NCBI GenBank assembly: GCA_002361335.1
Contig: DESS01000196.1
Location: 22,860-40,294, forward strand
Origin: Richelia sp. UBA3308
Lineage (GTDB): Bacteria; Cyanobacteriota; Cyanobacteriia; Cyanobacteriales; Nostocaceae
Direction: 5' to 3'
DNA: 17,435 nt
Part shown: piece after piece, positions 14,491-17,435 of the stretch
Numbering within the stretch: the stretch's first letter is position 1
Layout of the letters: every line of letters starts with the position of its first letter
Made by a program: the position numbers and the translations under genes
The notes under the pieces: generated by a model
Databases searched by the model: none
Told to the model about the DNA's origin: nothing
Seen by the model: only the letters and a program-made list of their open reading frames with translations

Positions 14491-15186
14491 CTAAAAACTA
14501 AATGTTAAATAAATACCTGTTTCCAGATTATCGCTGTTATACAGCGTTACATTAACTATTCTGTCCAGGAAATCAGTTACACCTGGATTGTAGCTTAATA
14601 GCAATCCTTTATCTATCTTCCAGAAACGTAATGTAGATTCCCAATTGTGAGATTTTTCTTGAAAAAATTCTTCACTTAAGCTAGTCAGTTGAACGCAAAG
14701 AGATTTATCATACCTGCTACTTACAATTATATCAGTTGCCATTGAAAGGTCAGCGATATATCTTTTTACAACAGTTCCTCCACGACGTTGAATATTGTTC
14801 ACAACAGACGCGATTAAATCACTATCTTCGGCAGTAAATTCGCCAGACATTAATTTTTGTCTCCAAATATAAAATTTAGAGTCTTTTTCGCTAAGCCATT
14901 TTGGGAACAGGTATCCGTACCAAAATTTTAGACTTGGTTTAAGAAGATTAAAAGCAGCTTGCTGTTCTTCATAGGTAGGTAAAGATTTAACTCTCAGCCA
15001 AGCTTCAGCATCTCTAATTACTTGTTCTAAAAATAGAATTACAAATTTTTTTGCAGTTAGGGAACCAGGTTTTAAGTCTTTTACCCAACGGTTTATTTCA
15101 TCTAATTTTCTTGCCAAATCTGGCTCTAATATAGATGCTTCTCTTATTAGATATTTTAACCTATTTTTGATATCTTTTGCTTGCAA
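14491..15186 (-). CDS. Unrecognised 231-residue protein, possible nuclease-like fold at the C-terminus
   Basis: The start is TTG at 15186, supported by GAGGG (15197-15201) 10 nt upstream. The only nearby ATG is out of frame. The N-terminal part (1-70) is helical and charged. Residues ~145-170 (ADLSMATDIIVSSRYD, then KSLCVQLTS) recall the Asp strand followed by (E/Q)xK of PD-(D/E)XK nucleases, here D152 and Q166-x-T168, so the catalytic Lys would be missing. That resemblance is weak and unproved. No signal peptide or membrane segment is seen. It lies 130 bp downstream of the lysS stop, beyond the lysS terminator, so it is probably a separate transcript. Confidence 0.55.
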   Translation of the reverse strand: MQAKDIKNRLKYLIREASILEPDLARKLDEINRWVKDLKPGSLTAKKFVILFLEQVIRDAEAWLRVKSLPTYEEQQAAFNLLKPSLKFWYGYLFPKWLSEKDSKFYIWRQKLMSGEFTAEDSDLIASVVNNIQRRGGTVVKRYIADLSMATDIIVSSRYDKSLCVQLTSLSEEFFQEKSHNWESTLRFWKIDKGLLLSYNPGVTDFLDRIVNVTLYNSDNLETGIYLTFSF

Positions 15187-15273
15187 AAAATGACATCCCT
15201 CGCATCCTAAAAGTTAGATTTAGATTAATTTAGATTTTTGATTACATTGACTATATATAAATTAAAATATAAA

Positions 15274-15308
15274 TTAAAAACGGTGCGTTAGGCAATATCA
15301 AACGCACC
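15274..15308 (-). terminator. Rho-independent terminator of lysS
   Basis: On the minus strand, GGTGCGTT pairs with AACGCACC (15301-15308 and 15282-15289) around an 11-nt loop and is followed by GTTTTTAATTT. It starts 9 nt after the lysS stop codon. Confidence 0.85.
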
Positions 15309-15316
15309 TGGAAATA

Positions 15317-16840
15317 TTATTCTGTACTATTTTCTGACTCAGATTTTTCTGGTTTAAGTAGTGGAAAGGCTATAACATCCCGAATACTTGCTGAATCAGT
15401 CAGTAACATCACCAATCGATCGATACCAATACCCAAACCACCGGTAGGAGGCATTCCGTATTCTAAGGCGGTAAGGAAGTCTTCATCAACACCTTGGGCT
15501 TCTAAATCCCCAGCGGCTTTTCTAGCTGCTTGTTGTTCTAAACGTTGACGTTGGTCGATGGGATCGGTAAGCTCGGAGAAGCTATTAGCTGTTTCTCTTC
15601 CTACCATATATAATTCAAATCGTTCTACCTTACCAGCTTTAGAACGATGGGGTTTTGCTAAAGGCGAAATTTCCACGGGGAAATCAATTACAAAAGTAGG
15701 CTGAATGAGATTTTCTTCTACTTTTTGTTCAAAGGCTTCATTCAGTAATTTACCCATGTTAGGGCAATCATCTATACCTTCAATGCCAGCATTTTTACAG
15801 GCGGTTTTCGCTTGTTCAAAGCTTTGAAAAGAATTGAAATCACAACCTGAGTATTCTTTTACCAAATCATGCATTGTTGCCCTTCGCCAAGGAGGAGTTA
15901 AATCAACTTCAGTTCCTTGGTAATTAATTTTCAGGGTACCGATAACATCTTGACTGACGGTGGTAATAATACCTTCCGTCAAATTCATCATATCGTTGTA
16001 ATCGGCGTAAGCTTGGTAAAGTTCAATGGTGGTAAATTCCGGATTGTGACGGGTAGAAATACCCTCATTGCGGAAAATTCTTCCTAATTCAAAAACTTTT
16101 TCAAATCCACCCACAATTAAGCGCTTCAAATGAAGTTCCGTGGCAATGCGTAAATACAACTGCATTTCCAGGGTATTGTGGTAAGTGATAAATGGACGTG
16201 CATCTGCACCTCCAGCTTCACCTTGCATTACCGGAGTTTCAATTTCAATAAATCCGCGCTCGTCTAAATAACGGCGAATTCCAGCAGTAATCAAAGCACG
16301 ACGGCGAAAAGTTTGTCTTACCTCCGGGTTAACCATCAAATCAACATAACGCTGACGGTAACGTTTAGTAATATCAGTTAAACCATGCCATTTATCGGGT
16401 AAAGGCAACAGAGATTTGGTTAAGACACTATATTCTTTAACATAAACCGATAATTCGCCCTTTTCAGTGCGTTTAATAGTTCCTTTCGCTCCCAGAATAT
16501 CGCCAATATCTGTAAGTTGTTTCAAATTTTTGAAAGCATCGGCATCCATATCCGCCATACTTTCACTGATACGTTTTTTTTCTAAATAAAGCTGAATAGT
16601 GCCAGTTTCATCTTGCAAAGTGAAAAACGCCAACTTACCCATGACACGACGTGTCATAATTCTTCCAGCGATCGCCACTTCAAAATCAGCTTCTTCACCG
16701 TTAGTTAAGTCAGCAAATTTTGTTTGTAAGTCACTGGCATGATGGGTTACTTCCCAACTATAAGCATAGGGATTCATCCCAAGAATTCGTAGTTGTTCTA
16801 CTTTCTGACGCCTAGTGGCACGAATATCATCTTCCGACAT
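15317..16840 (-). CDS. lysS: Lysyl-tRNA synthetase, class II
   Basis: Charges tRNA-Lys with lysine in the cytoplasm (ATP + lysine + tRNA to Lys-tRNA + AMP + PPi). The 507 residues match the family length. An N-terminal anticodon-binding OB-fold domain covers ~53-140 (VAIAGRIMTRRVMGKLAFFT). The class II catalytic core has motif 1 (RGFIEIETPVMQ, 195-206), motif 2 (FRNEGISTRHNPEFTTIE, 256-273) and motif 3 (GLGIGIDRLVMLL, 468-480). The lysine-pocket region GEAGGADARPF is intact. The C-terminus ends with a short acidic tail (SESENSTE). The ATG start is normal for the family. It appears monocistronic, with its own terminator 9 nt downstream. Confidence 0.97.
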   Translation of the reverse strand: MSEDDIRATRRQKVEQLRILGMNPYAYSWEVTHHASDLQTKFADLTNGEEADFEVAIAGRIMTRRVMGKLAFFTLQDETGTIQLYLEKKRISESMADMDADAFKNLKQLTDIGDILGAKGTIKRTEKGELSVYVKEYSVLTKSLLPLPDKWHGLTDITKRYRQRYVDLMVNPEVRQTFRRRALITAGIRRYLDERGFIEIETPVMQGEAGGADARPFITYHNTLEMQLYLRIATELHLKRLIVGGFEKVFELGRIFRNEGISTRHNPEFTTIELYQAYADYNDMMNLTEGIITTVSQDVIGTLKINYQGTEVDLTPPWRRATMHDLVKEYSGCDFNSFQSFEQAKTACKNAGIEGIDDCPNMGKLLNEAFEQKVEENLIQPTFVIDFPVEISPLAKPHRSKAGKVERFELYMVGRETANSFSELTDPIDQRQRLEQQAARKAAGDLEAQGVDEDFLTALEYGMPPTGGLGIGIDRLVMLLTDSASIRDVIAFPLLKPEKSESENSTE

Positions 16841-16973
16841 AGTTTACGAACTTTTTCGGGGCAAGATTTTATTATAGTTCTATGCCCGCATTGTACATTC
16901 ATTTGTTGATTTCATAACGAAGGTAGAACATTCCACAACATAATCAATTTTGGGTTTTTAATTTTTTGTTTAT

Positions 16974-17072
16974 ATGACTCTTCGTCAACTGTGGCTGGGA
17001 ATGGCACTAGAAGGCAGTCAGAATGAAGAATTAAGAATTAAGAATGAAATAAAATCCATAAATGAAAAATAA
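16974..17072 (+). pseudogene. Short ORF whose tail is encoded by a tandem repeat
   Basis: It begins MTLRQLWLGMALEGSQ and then runs into GAATTAAGAATTAAGAATGA, a heptamer (ATTAAGA) repeat, and stops 16 codons later (32 codons in all). The opening looks protein-like. The tail is repeat-derived. It may be the start of a gene truncated by repeat insertion, or a chance frame. No strong Shine-Dalgarno is present. Confidence 0.25.
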
Positions 17073-17134
17073 TCTATGCCCTAGGGGCACGCTGCCCTAT
17101 CACCACCAATAACCTAAGTTGTTAATTGATTTTT

Positions 17135-17157
17135 CAATGCCCAATGCCCCATGCCCG
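17135..17157. repeat. Heptamer repeat (CCCAATG/CCCCATG), second location
   Basis: CAATGCCCAATGCCCCATGC matches the repeat at 10515-10560. It is a shorter copy of the same dispersed short tandem repeat. Confidence 0.65.
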
Positions 17158-17319
17158 ACTTAGAAGGCTGAGCATAGCTGTTTAATGGCAGTTAATTGTA
17201 GATTTTTATTTTTACGGAAAATTGTAATTGCGAGGGATTATCTGGGAACTATAGGTTAGTAAGATTTGCGCTATCCGTTGGTTAGCAGGGTAAATACTTA
17301 TATAGTTAAGGGGAACATC

Positions 17320-17435
17320 ATGTATAAATTAGATATGCAATTCAGTCATCTACCTAAAGTTTTACTTGCAAAAACCAGACTGATTCCTAGACATAGGCAG
17401 ATAATTATCAAACATAATACAGGTTTACCTTTTAC
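17320..17435 (+). CDS. Partial unrecognised CDS running off the window
   Basis: ATG at 17320 is preceded at suitable spacing by AAGGGGA (17308-17314), one of the best ribosome binding sites in the window. The first 38 residues (MYKLDMQFSHLPKVLLAKTR, then basic residues and IIIKHNTGLPF) are visible. They are basic, with no signal peptide. The frame is open to the edge, so the length and family are unknown. Confidence 0.45.
   Translation, partial: MYKLDMQFSHLPKVLLAKTRLIPRHRQIIIKHNTGLPF

Larger units (their letters stand above)
16841..17319. other. Intergenic region upstream of lysS, with heptamer repeats and a broken short ORF
   Basis: It must hold the lysS promoter, but none could be assigned with confidence. 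A 32-codon frame (16974-17072), AT-rich heptamers (17026-17042) and CCCAATG/CCCCATG heptamers (17135-17157) are present. A GGGGCA...TGCCCT hairpin-like sequence is at about 17083-17099. Confidence 0.5.

Noticed and set aside
1..17435. tRNA, rRNA or replication-origin sequences
   Set aside because: No T-loop/anticodon arrangement, conserved rRNA segment or DnaA-box cluster was seen on either strand.

Overview
The window looks like chromosomal DNA of a filamentous, probably heterocystous-type (Nostocales-like) cyanobacterium. The evidence is: five copies of the HIP1 octamer GCGATCGC (4672, 10762, 11242, 12211, 16668); AT-rich intergenic DNA full of short tandemly repeated heptamers and octamers and small palindromic dispersed repeats of the kind described from Nostoc/Anabaena genomes; and protein families that I associate with cyanobacteria (a RppB/ManS-type sensor kinase, an ECF-like sigma protein beginning with a PHFPESNHPLVKSLF-type segment). 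No database search was possible, so the taxonomic placement is inference.

Layout. (1) 90-6274, all on the minus strand: a four-gene secretion/assembly locus read in the order pilin-like exported protein (6274-5645), second small exported cysteine-containing protein (5360-4791), PapD-like periplasmic chaperone (4703-3798), and a very large outer-membrane usher-like protein (3476-90). Together they form a chaperone-usher-type surface fibre system, divergent from the enterobacterial model. The usher carries a long, internally duplicated N-terminal extension and two C-terminal carboxypeptidase-regulatory-like beta-sandwich domains. (2) 6275-7613: a long gene-poor stretch with tandem operator-like repeats near the pilin gene, a possible small membrane peptide, a decayed coding fragment and dispersed repeats. 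(3) 7614-9071 plus strand: an orphan sensor histidine kinase whose sensor domain contains an in-frame 8-bp tandem repeat. (4) 9472-10231: a DUF2267-type gene broken by a 2-nt deletion and a nonsense codon. (5) 10234-10560: nested miniature transposable elements and heptamer repeats. (6) 10572-12391 minus strand: a TPR protein and an ECF-sigma-like protein, the latter divergent from a membrane-anchored VOC/glyoxalase-fold protein (12589-13173). (7) 13174-14490: a second cluster of nested palindromic elements surrounding an unrecognised acidic protein. (8) 14491-16840 minus strand: an unrecognised 231-residue protein and lysyl-tRNA synthetase (lysS), the latter with a clear intrinsic terminator. 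(9) 16841-17435: mostly repeats, ending with a partial ORF with a strong ribosome binding site that leaves the window.

The most system-like content is the minus-strand chaperone-usher locus. The pilin-like products would be exported through Sec, held by the chaperone in the periplasm and passed to the usher pore for assembly on the surface. The most unusual structural content is the layering of miniature elements (one palindromic element inserted inside another) at 10.2-10.5 kb and 13.3-13.5 kb, with a shared end motif at three places.
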